Shown here: positions 37,912-50,150 of the stretch, piece by piece
How the letters are laid out: every line of letters begins with the position of its first letter
Position numbering within the stretch: the stretch's first letter is position 1
Assembly (NCBI GenBank): GCA_948567375.1
Contig: OX419755.1
Coordinates: 45,699,001-45,763,000, forward strand
Direction of reading: 5' to 3'
Length of the DNA stretch: 64,000 nucleotides
Source: Lunularia cruciata
Lineage: Eukaryota > Streptophyta > Marchantiopsida > Lunulariales > Lunulariaceae
Made by a program: the position numbers and the translations under genes
Notes under the pieces: model-generated
What the model saw: only the letters and a program-made list of their open reading frames with translations
Database searches by the model: none
Told to the model about the DNA's origin: nothing

Positions 37912-39888
37912 CTACAATAACCCAATGGTTGTTGAGTAGATCCCATGCTCCTCACCCCAAGTCAACTCCACTATCAACCACATTTCTTTAGAAGTAAGAA
38001 CTACATCATCCCTACTCTCACAAAGTGTGATAGCCAACCAGAACACTAGAGTTGGATCAACTCTCAATGTAAATATGTCATTGGTTGAGAATAAATGCAA
38101 ACACATAATCAAATGAGCCGCCTCCAACATTGAGCTAGACTCAATTGGTGTAGTATATCAGGTAGTCTATCATGCACCCCATCACCACCTACCACACTTG
38201 CACTAGGACATCAAGGAGCCATAGATGTCTTCTATAGTAACTTAGAGAATGTAAAAGACTAAGGAAGTCTTCCCTGTCTACTAGTCTCTTCTCTTTGTAG
38301 GTCCAACTCCATTAATGCTCCTTTTGGCTTTAGAGCACATATTGCACTCCTAGTCATTGAAGTTGATGCATCTACTTGTGCTACTTTTCACATGAAGTCC
38401 AAGACATCTCTTTCATAAGAAGTGGAAGCCTTAGCACCCAAATTTGATATCCTCTAAACTATGGCCATAATACCCAATCTCTACTCCAACTGCTCACTTC
38501 AAGTAATCATGGTTGTATTAGATGTAAGGGCAAGTACTACATCCTTACCATGTGTGGATCCTCTACCACCTTGTCTTCCATGACCTAGAGCTCCTCTACT
38601 ACTTGTCATAGCAGCCCTACCACTCCATAACTCTAGGTGCAGGTCAAAGCATAAATTACTATAGTGACCAAATCTATTGCAATGAACACGTTGTCTCTAG
38701 GCTGGTTGTGATGCACTAGAGGTATCATGTCTGCTGCCCTAAGTGCAATCCCTCTTGTGGTGAGGTCCACCACAAGTCCAACAAGCAACACCATCACTCA
38801 CTAACTACTACTAACTTGAAAATGAAGGCAAGGGTCTAGCTACACTAGGGCCTCCACTTACTCCATAGGATCTAGGCTGTCCACTCTGCCCTCAAAACCC
38901 ACATTACGTGATACACTCTATTTCACTCTAGAAGAAGCAACAACTTTGGATGAGATTTCTCTACCAAATCTAGATGTCACCACTCTCTTCTCCATCATGA
39001 TGAGCTCAATGCGCTCAACCAAACCAAAGACCACTGCCAAGGTATGTTAGTAGCCTATAACAACATAGCATCACGTAGTCTATGTCACAACTCCTTGTCC
39101 AAAATCCCATACCAAAATTGGACTGCCTTGGCCTCAGTAACTCCCTAAGTAAAATTGATCAGCTGTCTCATGCAAGTGTATGCCTCACATAGGCTCTCTC
39201 CAGTCTTTTGTTTGAACTCTTGCAAGCTCCTTAGCTTGTCAATCCACACTCCTTGGAAGTTCTACCTTAAACACCGAAAGAACTCCTCCATAGGATTAAA
39301 CCCCAATACTATACTACCTCTTATAGTGGTACCTCCACTTGTAGTAGCACCATCCCCAATAGATCCACCAATGCCACTAGAGCTAGAACTCATGGTTACT
39401 ATAGATCTACCCCTAGAAACTAAGCCTGAAGTGATGGAGACAACATTCAAAGATCAATATTATCTCCATAGCTCAATATCTTCTAAGTTAGCTCTCTTGA
39501 ACTCATGAAAGTTGTCCATTAGTGGATCCTCCAAGTGCTAAAACAATCTTTTCCATGCCACAAAGGGTGTGAACAAATTTGGGTTCCATATCTACTATAG
39601 ATCACACCAACCATCAAACTCCTAGATGAAGTCATCCAACTCAATGGTACCCGTTGATCCAAAGTAGCGCTTGGGGCCTTTGCAAGCCCTATAAATCTTG
39701 TCCATGTCCCACAACAATGGTGTGGACACACCAAGTTCACTCTCAATCAAATCAACTCTTTTGTCAAACTCCAACTCAAAGTCAATCTTTATTAGAACTT
39801 GAGATATAGGCTGGTACCAAGTGCCACTCCAAGTAAACCCATTATATATTGCATTGCTATCTCCTTTGGAATCTCCAAAGAACTTCAT
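37912..39888 (-). pseudogene. M2 gag remnant
   Basis: It starts at an ATG (39886-39888) followed by KFFGDSKGD, which marks the probable ancestral gag start. It continues through the DMDKIYRACKGPKRY region and the serine-rich linker, and ends at the same gag-pol TAG (37912-37914) as M1 and M3. Broken by frameshifts. Confidence 0.75.
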
Positions 39889-40779
39889 CAAGACAAAATA
39901 ACTATAAACTACAAATCACAACCATGACCGCCGCATGTACTCCACCAAGAATCACCACTAAGTACCACCACCAAATGCCAATATCAATTGAACACTACCC
40001 ACTAATGTAGCTCTAATTGTGACAACTACACTAGGGGAAAGAGTGACCTTCAACCCACCATCACAATACGCATTCTCATGGTCTACAGGTCATCATTTCT
40101 CATCGGAGAGAAACATAGATAGTCTAATTGGTCATCATTCTATCCTCACTATCAAGAGCACACTAGAGCACCAACACTCTAAAGTCAGGTCACCTCACAC
40201 AAACATGGTGAAAAAATAGTAAGTAGAGAATGGAAGAGATCCAATCACAAGAAGTCTAAATGAAAACACTTCATCTCATAAATCAACACCATACTTACTC
40301 TATCACCATTTGGCATTTGACATAATATGAGTATTCTATCTACTTCCTATGCTACCAAGATCACCAACAATGGCATCAAGCTTCCTTTGGCCAAAATTTG
40401 ACATAAATCTTATGTAAATTTTACATAAATGGTTGACTATCAAATCCTCTACTAAATCTACACTCAAGCTAAATTGGAAAGATGTGGATCTCCAAATTTC
40501 TAATTCATGGGGATGGGTTCCCAACTCCACCTTCAATTTTACATTTTGAGTCCAACTCGCACTAAATTGGCCTTGCTTTCACCTCTTGAGCCCAAAATGA
40601 ACATTATTGCTTGAAATTGACTCTATTCTTAGGGAAATATGGCCAGTGCTTCTACACACAATCACTCTCAAGGAAATCTAAATAGTGATCAAGGTACAAA
40701 CAATCACTTAGACTTGGAGATACTACCAACACTCTCAATCCTTGCACCAAACTTCCCCTAACTCTCATTTCTCTAAGGT

Positions 40780-41213
40780 AATCAATTTTTTATCAACTCA
40801 AAGCAAATCAGTACTTGATCATTTATTCAACAATCTATACACAATTGTGCACTAATTATAGTCAAACCACATCCACTCCAGCTAAGAGATCCAAGTGATG
40901 CTCACTAGCTTTTTGTTTACCACAGCTAGGAACCCAAAGGCTTAACATCAAAAAAATGAGCTCTTTGGGGCTACATTTCCAAGGTATACCTCTAATTTTT
41001 CACATAGATCTCCAACCCTAATGGTCTCATTGATAGCACACTTGATGGTACAAACGATGCAAGTGATGGTGGGTCATACCATGTAATCAGTACCCCAAAC
41101 ATGAAATCTGACCATCAACAAGTAGTCTATGAGTAACTACCAAAATACCTTTGACTAGCAATACTACCCTAACATCCAAGCAATCTAGCTATTATGCTAC
41201 AAACTGCATGATA
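40780..41213 (-). repeat. M2 5' repeat A1
   Basis: A 434-bp copy of A at the 5' end of M2, abutting S1 LTR sequence at 41214. No B repeat lies on either side. Confidence 0.85.
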
Positions 41214-41237
41214 TATTTCTCTCCTTAGTCTTTTACA

Positions 41238-41909
41238 AAGGTAGCATACCATGGACTTAAAAGACCAAAGAATCAAATTCCATCACACTCCTCCAAGGCT
41301 AGAACTCCAAGGCATCTCCAAGACTCAAGCCATTGCTCATTAAAAAACCCAATGAGAGAGAGATAGATTCAAATGAAAGGATGATGAGTACTTCCTCATC
41401 CCTAGTTTATATACTTGAGAAATAGTTACACACCAAAGTTACTAATTTTCATAATAGCTCAAGTTACTCGGTAAAAAGTTATATAAAGACAAAAGTCTAA
41501 AAGAATATTTGAACTCATGGGAAAAATCTCATATGCATGTATTCTTATCTTGACCCAACAATTAAGTCAAGGATTCTTTCATATGGGCTATCCTTGGACT
41601 ATAAAAGAATCCAAACCAAAAGTTATTGTGGTTCCAAGAGTTCTCAACTCTTTTTCAAAGCCAAACATCCAAGAATAATACCAAGTCAATACACTAGAAT
41701 CCAAAATAATAGTGTTTACTCTTTAACCTTCTTCTAAAGTAGAATCAACTTTATCTTGGCTATGTATAACTTTAGCTAATCATAGCTAATTTAGAAGCTT
41801 GCTTTAACTCTATATAAATAATATCTCTCAACTACTTGCAATTTAAAACTAAATATTGTAATAGAACATACATGCTCTAGTGTGTATTACAAGTCTTGGA
41901 TTGCTTTGA
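41238..41909. other. Insert sequence between S1 and the M4 leader
   Basis: No coding sequence was recognised. With 31388-31432 it forms the block into which S1 was inserted and which itself interrupts the M4 leader. It may be another worn mobile element; its termini were not resolved. Confidence 0.35.
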
Positions 41910-42370
41910 GAGTGAATATGTGCAAAATTGCTACTTGATTTGCTATCGATTTGATAGTTAGGTAGATGGTGTAAGGAAGCACTACCCAAAATTCTTAGAA
42001 TTGAGGTTGATTTAAGTCAATATGTATTCGATTTGAGTACAAGATAATGAAATTGGAAGTAAAATTGGGGTTGAGGGATGCAAATTGAGCCCAAGGTGTA
42101 AATTGAAGGTGGACTTGAGAATGCATTCTCTCAAATTAGAGATTTAGAGATCCTTATCCTCTCAATTTGACCCAACTTGGCATTGGAGGAGGAATTAACG
42201 GTCAACTAATTGTAGCAAAGTTCTATCAAAGTAGGTGGAGGTTTGATTTGGAGGCCAATCTTGAGGTAGATCAAGTATTGAAGGTCAGCCATAGTTGGAG
42301 ACGCATTTGGAGGTCTCAAAGGGAGTTGGTAGCTGAGTTAATCAAGATTAGCAAAATTTAGAAAGGGTTC

Positions 42371-42805
42371 AATTTTGTAACATTATGGAGTTTAGCAACA
42401 AAGTTAGTCAAGGCTAACAAAGTAGTGAATAGGCCAAATTAGCCTGGAGTATCCTAGAAGTATCTAGGAAGCTTCTTGGGAAGCTTCTCATTAGTTTAGC
42501 TTGCACTCCAAGTAAGTAGATTCTAGAAGGAAGCTTCTAAAAACTTCCAACTAGCTTAGCTTGCATGCAAAGTGTGCAACTTCAAGAAGGAAGCTTCTTG
42601 AGAAGCTTCTTGGTTAACTTGGCTTGCACTCCAAGAAAGCGGCTCAAGAAAGCTTCTTAAGAAGCTTCTCAAGAGCCTTGAATGCTCCCAATAAATATGT
42701 GATCCAAAGCTCATGCTAGGAATTTGGAGTTTCTTTCATTCAAGTATCTCAATGTGAGCTTCCATTCTCTTATTTCTCTCCTTGATCTTGATCTTTTACA
42801 AATTT
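42371..42805 (+). mobile_element. Solo LTR S2 with perfect 5-bp target duplication
   Basis: The 425-bp LTR (42376-42800) starts TGTAACATTATGG and ends CTTTTACA, with AATTT on both sides (42371-42375 and 42801-42805). It interrupts the M4 leader between parts that are contiguous in M3. It contains several AAGCTTCTTGG/AAGCTTCT units, many in inverted orientation, and an AATAAATA string. It belongs to the same family as S1 and 20648-21010. Confidence 0.85.
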
Positions 42806-43078
42806 GGCAAGAAGAAAGACCTCATTTGGCTAAATCTTAGCGTTTAAATGCTTTGAAGTATAGAGTTGTGGGCTAAAGAGGCTATGAAGGCCTAGAAGGG
42901 CTAGCAAGCAAGCCTTTGGCATGATGCTAGCTAGTTTAGATGGTTTTTTTGTAGTCCTTTGGCAATATTTGCCCACTTTTCACAATTAAGGTTATATCAA
43001 TGGGTGGTGTTTGGTTGTTTGTAGCACTAGGTAGTGATACTTGGTGGTTACAAATGCAATATGGAGTATATGGTTACA

Positions 43079-44577
43079 ATGAAGTTTTATGGGGATTTTA
43101 GAGGAGATTTTATTGTAATATGAAATGGGTTTACATGGAATGGTAATAGACTTCAGTCCATATCTCAAGTCCCAATGAGGAAAGAGATTGATTCTGGTTT
43201 GGAGTTTGACATGGGAATTGATTCAATTGAGAATGCACTTGGTGTGTCCATATTGTTGTTGTACAACATGGATGAGATTTACTAGGCCTCCAAAGACTCC
43301 AAGTGCTACTCTAGTACAATGGGTATCATTGAATTGGATGATTTCATCCATGAGTCTGATAGTAAGTATGATTTGCAACAAATGTAGAACCTAACTTTAT
43401 TCACATCCTTCATGGCATAGAAAGGGTTGGTCTAGCACTTAGAAGGTCCATTGATGGATGACTACCATGAGTTCAAGAGAGCTCACTTAGAGGAGATTGA
43501 GCTATGGAGAAAATATGATCTCCAAACTATATCTTTATCACTTTAGGCTCAATTTATAGAGGTAGATCTATGGTACCCATGAGTTCTAGCTCTACTAGCA
43601 TTGGTGTATCCAATAATGGTGCCTTAGTTAGAGATGGTGCTACTACAAGTGGAGGTATCATTATAGAAGGTGGTGCAATAATGGGGTTCAACCTATGGTG
43701 GAGTTCATCCAATGCTTGAGGTAGAACTACCAAGGCGTATGGATTGACAAGCTAAAGAGCTTATAGGAGTTCTAGTGGAAGGTTAGAGAGAGTCTATGCA
43801 AGGCATACACTTGCATAAAAAAGTTGTTACTCAAGGAGTTATTGAGGCCCAAGTAGTATTGTTTTGATATGGGATAGTAGACAAGGAATTGCAATGTAAA
43901 CTATGTGATGTTACATTGTTGCAAGCTACCTCACCAACTTTGGTGGTAGTCTTTGGTTTAGTTGAGCATATTGAGCTAAATATGGTAGAAGAGAGAGAGA
44001 GAGTGGTGATATCTAGATTTGGTAGGAAGACTTATCTATAATTGTTATTTCTTCTAGAGTGCAATAAAGTACGCTATACCATGTTGGCTTTTAAGGGCAA
44101 AGTGGACAACCATAATCTTATGAAGCAAGTGGAGGGCCTAGTGCACCTAGACCCCTATCCTCATTTTTTGGTTAGCAATAACTAGTGAGTGGTGGTATTA
44201 CTTGATGGACTTGTGGTGGACCTCACCAAGAGAGAGAATGCTCTAAAAGTAGTAGGCATGATACCTATAGCGTGCCACAACCAACTTAGAGATAGTGTGA
44301 CAATTACCATAGATTTTTTTATACTAGTAATTGATGCTTTGACCTCCACCCGAGGTTATGGAGTAGTATGGTTGTTATGGCATGTGGTAGAAGAGCCCTA
44401 GGTCATGGAAGATGTGGTAGTAGAGAACCTGTACTTGGTAGTGGCATCTTGGTACCAATCCTTGTTTTGATACAACCATGACTACTCAAATTGAGTAGTT
44501 TGAGTAAAGATTGGCTAGCATGGCCACACTTCAATGGAGATCAGATTCATGTGTTGAGGTGTTAGAAGCTGACCTAA
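43079..44577 (+). pseudogene. M4 gag remnant
   Basis: It begins ATG with KFYGDFRGD, equivalent to M2 gag, and can be followed through the DDYHEFKRAHLEEIELW region (43455-43510), the conserved linker, and the first zinc knuckle (WTCGGPHQEREC near 44205-44240). It is broken by TAG codons and small indels and cut off by the element E LTR at 44578. Confidence 0.75.
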
Positions 44578-45170
44578 TGTAATACTCTAAGGACAAGAGA
44601 ATTCAAAGAGAGATACAAGAGAGAAAACAGAAGTTTCACACTCAATCTTCCAATGCTCCAAAGGAGCACCTTCTCTTTATTATATAGCAAAGAGGATCCC
44701 CTCAAAGGAAACTCCACTATTGGATCAGATACATGGATGGTGACCTATCAGCAAGCTACATCCTTGGATTAGTTTTTTGAATGGGTGACATGTCAGTCCT
44801 TGTCCTATCTAGTTGGTCAAATGGGTTTATCAAAGGGAATCTTTAGGGAATGTTCTTATAGGGAGCTCAAAATTGCATGGGTGAGATACCATTGGAAAGC
44901 TCTTGACAAGAGAAATCATAGGGGGGATAAAGCAAGATTTTTCTTCTTAAGGGGGTGGGGCAGTCCATTTTTGAGGCTTAATTCATCCATTTAGGCCTCC
45001 AAAATTGGCTCTAAAGTTTTAGACTATTTTTGTTTTCTGCTCTATTAGTAGAAGTACTCTTTTGGTGACACTTTTGTCTGATCTACCTAGTCCATTTTAC
45101 AAAACATCCTTCTAGATATTACCGAGCCAATTTTCACCTCTAGATAATATATCTAGTTGCTTGTATTACA
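44578..45170 (-). repeat. 3' LTR of element E
   Basis: 593 bp with inverted TGTAATAC...GTATTACA ends. On the minus strand it directly follows a polypurine tract. It contains a CTTTATTATATAG TATA-like string. Confidence 0.85.
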
Positions 45171-45245
45171 GACCTCCCCCCTTTTAAGACATAATATCAT
45201 CATTGCAAAGTTGTTGCTTAAAAGATTAAACTAACACAAGTGCAT

Positions 45246-45390
45246 TGGTCAAGTTGACTATTGGATTCCATGTTGCCTGATAGAATGGGTACCATTTTCC
45301 TTTGGACCAGATATTTCACACCCGGATGGCGAGTACCACAAATACATTTCTGGAAAATGAGTTTGACCTCATACTCCTCCGCCTCATCGA
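45246..45390 (-). pseudogene. Chromodomain remnant at the element E integrase C-terminus
   Basis: The minus-strand translation contains DEAEEYEVKLIF, GTRHPGVKYLVQ and SGNMESNSQLD, in register with the chromodomain pattern EYEVE.I, GV.YLV.WKGY, ATWEP..NL. The aromatic-cage Trp and the WEP motif are altered. In intact chromoviruses this module binds methylated histone H3 and steers integration. Confidence 0.7.
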
Positions 45391-45559
45391 CTAGGGTTGG
45401 ACAAAGTCAAATTTCTTGGATGGAAGAGAAGTGGGATGGCTAGGGAGCATATCAACATAATAAGGAAACATGAAACACCAGGTGGATCTTCATATGTGGC
45501 AAGGTGATAGGTCATGATGCCAATGCGATGAAGGATGGAGAAAGGTCCAATAAATCAAG

Positions 45560-46514
45560 GTCTAAGCTTATGAAGACCAACTAACTTATCAAGGTTGGTG
45601 GTTGACAACCACACTTGATCTCCCACATTGAACTCCATGTGTTGGCAATGTGCCTTTGCATACTACTTTTGCCAATTTTGGGCAATCTGCAACCTATGCT
45701 TGGCGTGCTCCACCCCTTGTTGGAATCTAAAAACAAAAGTGTTGACAACGACAACCTTGGTAGCCACCGGATGGACCTTCATCAAGCTTGAAGGTATGAA
45801 AGGATGCTCTCTATACATGAAGTAGAACAGTGTGACTTGAGTGGAGGCATTCATCAAATTGTTGTAAGAAAATTCCACCAATGGGAGTAAGGTGTCCCAA
45901 CTCTCTTGCTCATCCAAAGTAAAGCCCCAAAGCATATCCTCAAAAGTGCAATTTTCCATCTCTCTTTGTCCACCAATCTGTGGATGGTAAGCTATGGATA
46001 TAGCCAATTTGGTTTTGAAGAGCCCAAAGAGTGTTCTCCAAAATAAACTAGTGAATTGAGTGCCTCTATTTATGATAAGCACTTGAGACAAGCCATGATA
46101 GGAAGAGACTGCATCTAAGTACAATTGAGCTAGTTGCGGGGCAATCACATCCTTGGTGGTAGGACATATATGAATCATTTTCTTGAGTTGGTCAACAAAG
46201 AATATGATGGAGTCAAACCCAAAGGTGGTCTTGGGCAATTTATAAATCAGATTTATGCTTACCTATTCCCAACATTGCGTAGGAGTGGGGAGAAGTTGGA
46301 GGAGTCCTATGGGAGCTTGATTAGAAGCCTTATTTTGTTGACAAAGTAGGCAGCTCCCAACATATTCTATCACATTGTTGCTCATCTTGGGCCAATAGCA
46401 ATGGCATTTAATTGCATCCAAGGTCTTGTCCATTCCAATGTGACCTGCAATGGTAGAATCATGATATTTTGCTAAGATGGTGGTTCTCAAATCCATATCA
46501 TCTAGGATCCACAA
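45560..46514 (-). pseudogene. Element E integrase
   Basis: The HHCC zinc-binding region (46263-46514) has H(DSTIAG)H and a CLLC pair. The catalytic core at 45663-46238 has the first Asp region (DSIIFFVDQLKKM), an altered second Asp (INRGTQF, Asp to Asn) and the Glu region (AYHPQIGGQREMEN). A GPY/F-like part precedes the chromodomain. Inactive. Confidence 0.8.
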
Positions 46515-46961
46515 CCTGCCATCATAGAAGGTGAGTTCATGGGTGCTAGTGATGCCTTTGGATGATTGAACACCTACAATCTATGGATCAATTTTTTGTA
46601 GCAGCAAGAATCCTAGGCCAAAATTCAAGGTTGATCTTGATTTCCACCACCAAATTGTTTGCCATTGGCATTTGGGTGACTGCATCTGCAAGTTACTTCT
46701 TGCCCTCCACATATCTGATTATCATGTTGAATTGTTGTCTCCACCCTGCCTATTGAATCTGATGATGAGAAAGATATTTTTGTGTCTCAAGGTACACTAA
46801 AGGTTTGTGATCAGTCCTTACCACAAATGCTTTCTCACCCATATAATGCTTCTAATCTTGGTTGCAAGGACAATCACCAACTCTTCTTGTTTGGTAGTGT
46901 AATAGTTACATTCTACCGGTAGCAAATTATGAGAGAAATATGCAATTAGGTGCCATCCATC

Positions 46962-47872
46962 CTACAATACTTGTTGTAGGACTGCTCCTATTGCTACACC
47001 TGATGTATTTGTAGCCATCTCGATTGGACGTTTTGGGTCATACCATTTCAAGATTGGTGCATGTAATAATGCATCTTTCAACTCTTGAAAGGCCAATTCT
47101 TTTGCGGTTTTCCATATCCACTTGTTCTGGTTGCCCAATAATGCTGTTAGAGGTTGTGCAATCTTGGAGAAGTCCTTGGAAAATTGATGATAAAACCCCG
47201 TCAATCCCAAGAAACTCTTGAGTTGAGTCTAATCTTCTGGAGTACTCCATTTTGAATGACCTCTATTTTATCTGTTAACATTTGGATACCCTTTGCACTT
47301 ACTCTATGCCCTAAGTAGTCTACCTCAGATTTGCTAAACTCGCACTTTGAGATTTTGGCATACAATTGATTCTATCATAGAATCTAGAGGACTTCTCACA
47401 ATTGTTGCTTGTGCTCTGTCAACATCCTACTGTGGACTAACATGTCATTGAGAAAAATGATAACAGATTTATGCAAGTATGGAAAAAATATATCATTCAT
47501 CAAACTCATGAAAGTGGCTGGAGCGTTGGTGAGGCCAAACGGCACCACCAAGTACTCAAAGTGACCGTACTTGTTTGAAAGGCCATTTTTTGTATGTCTT
47601 CTTTTGCAATTCTGATTTGGTTGTAACCGCTCCATAAATCAAGTTTAGTGAAGTGCTTTGCTCCATTTGAGTTGATCAAACAAGTCATCCATGCAAGGTA
47701 ATGGATATTTGTTCTTCACCATTTGTTGATTCATTCCTTGGTAGTCAATGCACATGCACATTGTTCTGTCCTTTTTCTTCACAAACAATACAAGAGCCCC
47801 ATATGGTGATATGTTGGGTTGAATAAACCCCTTCTGCAACATATCCTTGATTTGAGCCTTATACTCCTTCAA
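46962..47872 (-). pseudogene. Element E reverse transcriptase and RNase H
   Basis: Reverse transcriptase strings include [34 protein letters not shown] and [15 protein letters not shown]. The YxDD box reads FLND, so it is catalytically dead. RNase H at 46962-47210 includes the FYHQFSKDFSKIAQPL connection and the first Asp region. At least two frameshifts separate the parts. Confidence 0.8.
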
Positions 47873-48048
47873 CTCATAAGGTGATTGTTGATATGGGGCC
47901 TTGCAAGGAGGTGTCTTCCCAAGATATATCTCAATTTTATGATCTACTCTTCTTTTTGGTGATAAACTTGTGGGTAATTAATCCAAAAAAACATCTTGGA
48001 ACTCATTGACCACATTTTTTAATTTCTTAAGAATTTGTCCATTGGACT

Positions 48049-49320
48049 CTAGATTTCTCTCATTAAACCCATGAAACATCTATTTGTCTTACCAATAGAT
48101 GTGATCCTTGTGACATACAAAGGCAACTCTTGCCTTTGTGATCTTCCTTTAATCCCAAAGATTTTCCATTGACTAGTTTTCACTACTTTCTTTCTCCAAT
48201 CCACCATGGGGTTGTAGTGCTTCATCCACGGCGTACCTAAGATTGTATCATAATGAGCTATTTGTATCACTTACCACTTTATTGCTTCTTGATACACTCC
48301 TATAGAGAGTACTAATACCCTTTCTAGGTAACGACTCAATCCTCTTTGTCTGACCATTAGGTAACTCTACTTTGTCCTTCTCATCCTTCTCTAGTTCCAT
48401 CTCCAACCTTATTGCAACAGAGCAAGACAAGAAATTCTTTGTTACCCCTAAGGTATATCAACACTCTCACCGGATTGCCTTCTAGCACTCTATTTATCAC
48501 AATTAATTGTGCGTTTATCTTTCTCCTTCTTTGCACACTTGTCCTCTTCTTCCCCCCACTTTTACTCTCCTTCACTAAGCCAATAAGGCCACAAGGTATA
48601 TTTACTGGTGATCTTTGTTTTTTGATGCGGTTTCCATATCTTCCTCTTCAATTTGCCTCTCCATGTGGTTGAAAGGTTGCTTGTATGGAGACCAAGGGCC
48701 TCTACGATGACTAGCATTACAATTGATGGTTATGTGCCCAATTCAGCTACAATTGTAACATTTTTATTGTTTTGCTTGAGCCTCTTCTCCTCGTGGGACT
48801 CCTTCCCTCCTTTCTTCTACCCATCCCTTTTCTCTTTGGAGAGGTCTTGCTCCTCTATCTTGGAATGGAGTGTTGCACAATTCCATAGGAATTATTCCAC
48901 CAAAATGGTGGGTCTTGGCTCAATACTTTTGCATCGGTGTTATTGCTTCACCTCCTCTAAGCACCGTTACTATTCTTTGGGTGCATGCAATGGCTTCAAA
49001 AATAGTATGAGGATTTTGCACCATTACCTCTTGGAAAATCTGCTCTTTTAATCCTCTCTTGAAATTGTCAAGAGCTTTGGCTGGACTCATATTGGTTATC
49101 ATAACCTATAGATCCAAAAAATGCCTCCATGTACTCTTGTATGTTATTCTTCTGCTTCAACTCCCAAAATCTAGTTTGGACTATTTGCACGGAATCCATA
49201 GATTGGAAATTCTTGAGCATCCCTTCTTGCATCGTTGTCCAAGTGACCTTTCTTCCTTCTACTAGCAAGGATCATTCCCAAGCATCATACCAAGAGAATG
49301 CTTTATCAATCAAGTACCCA
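48049..49320 (-). pseudogene. Element E gag and protease remnant
   Basis: The gag core runs about 48900-49320 (WTTMQEGMLKNF and FWELKQKNNIQEYMEAFF), followed by a CYNC..GH...NC zinc knuckle with an internal TGA (about 48727-48770). The protease-reverse transcriptase linker at 48049-48270 has YDTILGTPWMKHYNPMVDW. The N-terminal part of gag is missing: the LTR at 49330 abuts gag mid-sequence. Confidence 0.7.
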
Positions 49321-49329
49321 CATGCAAAC

Positions 49330-49927
49330 TGTAATACTCTGAGGATAAGAGAAGAGAGAAAACACAGACTTCACACTCAAAACATTTGATGCTCCAAAGG
49401 AGCACCTTCTCTTTATTATATAGACCAAGAAGATCTCCTCCAAGGAAACTCCACCATAGGATTAGGCACATAGATAGGTGGCATGTCAGCAAGCTCCACC
49501 CTTGTATTACTTACTTGGATGGGTGACATGTCGGTCTAGGTCCTATCTAGCTGGTCAAAAAAGCTTTGACCAGAGGGAATCTTTTGGGGAATCTTCTTAT
49601 AGGAGTCTTAGAATCACGTAAGGTACCATTGGAAAGCTCTTGACAAGACAAAACGGGGGGGGGGGGGGGGGGGGGAGGGGAGGAAGGCCAATATTTTCTC
49701 CATATGGGGGGGGGGGAATCTACACATTTTTGAGGCCTAATTCATTTGTTTAGGCCTCCAAAATTGCCTTCAAATATTTTAGGCATATTTTGGTTCCTAC
49801 TCTATTAGTGGAAGTCCCCTTTTGGTGATACCTCTTTCTAATCTGTTTGGTTCATCATGTGTAACATCCTTCTAGATATTACCAAACCAATTCTCACCTT
49901 TAAATCATATGTCTAGCTATTGGTTCT
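49330..49927 (-). repeat. 5' LTR of element E with a long G run
   Basis: It starts TGTAATACTCTGAGG and matches the 3' LTR to about 49925, where the terminal bases are lost. It includes a run of 21 G at 49655-49675 and another of about ten near 49706-49715. It abuts mid-gag with no leader or primer-binding site between, so an internal deletion or recombination has occurred. Confidence 0.75.
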
Positions 49928-50150
49928 AAGGTTCTCAAGTCCATTTTGGTTTTTGCCCTATTAGTAGAAGTACTCTTTTGGTGAAACTTCTATCTGATCT
50001 ATTTTGACCATCATGTAGAACATCATTCTAGATGTAAAATTTGGCTAGATGGGAAATTTGGTTAGTTATGTAAATTTGTGAAATACTCATTGGCTAGATG
50101 TGAAATTTGGTTTGGTAACATCTAGAATGATGTTACCAATTCATCTTTGG
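49928..50150. repeat. Partial second copy of element E LTR-like sequence
   Basis: 49940-50040 repeats the LTR segment containing CCTATTAGTAGAAGTACTCTTTTGGTG (also at about 45040-45070). It is followed by TTTGGCTAGATG-type short repeats around 50040-50120. It may be a tandem LTR remnant or the LTR edge of element C. Confidence 0.5.

Larger units (their letters stand above)
31918..41213 (-). mobile_element. M2: full-length but decayed family-M element
   Basis: It has complete termini: A1 40780-41213 at the 5' end, and B1 32455-32561, A2 32025-32452 and B2 31918-32024 at the 3' end. Internal order from high to low coordinates: leader (39889-40779), gag (37912-39888), protease, methyltransferase (about 36130-37090), reverse transcriptase/RNase H (about 34400-35600), integrase (about 33130-33730), PHD remnant (about 32830-32960). 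Many stops and indels make it inactive. The insertion site inside S1 confirms that B2 is part of the element, not flanking DNA. Confidence 0.85.
31428..41242 (+). mobile_element. Solo LTR S1 with 5-bp target duplication, interrupted by M2
   Basis: The LTR parts are 31433-31917 and 41214-41237 (about 509 bp in all) and match S2 end to end (GTAACAATATG start; CTTTTACA end). They are flanked by AAGGT at 31428-31432 and 41238-41242. M2 was inserted near the 3' end of this LTR: its flanks rejoin into a sequence closely matching the CCATTCTCTTATTTCTCTCC region of S2. The sequence is rich in AAGCTTCTTGG-type units. No internal region is present, so it is a solo LTR formed by LTR-LTR recombination. 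Confidence 0.75.
30861..44577 (+). mobile_element. M4: plus-strand family-M fragment split by nested insertions
   Basis: M4 consists of an A1 repeat (30861-31297), the start of the leader (31298 to about 31387), the rest of the leader (about 41910-42375 and 42806-43078) and gag (43079-44577). Between the leader parts lies a block carrying solo LTR S1, which holds M2. Solo LTR S2 interrupts the leader again. Gag ends abruptly where element E's LTR starts (44578), and no continuation was found beyond it. The orientation is opposite to M1, M2 and M3. Confidence 0.75.
44578..49927 (-). mobile_element. Element E: decayed chromovirus (Ty3/gypsy with chromodomain)
   Basis: The terminal repeats at 44578-45170 and 49330 to about 49927 share a TGTAATACTC end and most of their length. 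Between them, on the minus strand: gag (about 48900-49320), a zinc knuckle with an internal stop (about 48727-48770), protease linker (48049-48430), reverse transcriptase (47396-47872), RNase H (46962-47210), integrase (45560-46514) and a chromodomain remnant (about 45246-45390). A GGGGGG-containing polypurine tract (+ strand 45174-45180) adjoins the 3' LTR. All domains carry stops or altered catalytic residues. The element cut M4 gag, so it is younger than M4. Confidence 0.85.

Noticed and set aside
48653-49051. A 132-residue plus-strand frame in element E
   Set aside because: It lies antisense to element E gag and consists of low-complexity Ser/Leu/Phe sequence from the complement of Lys/Glu-rich coding sequence.
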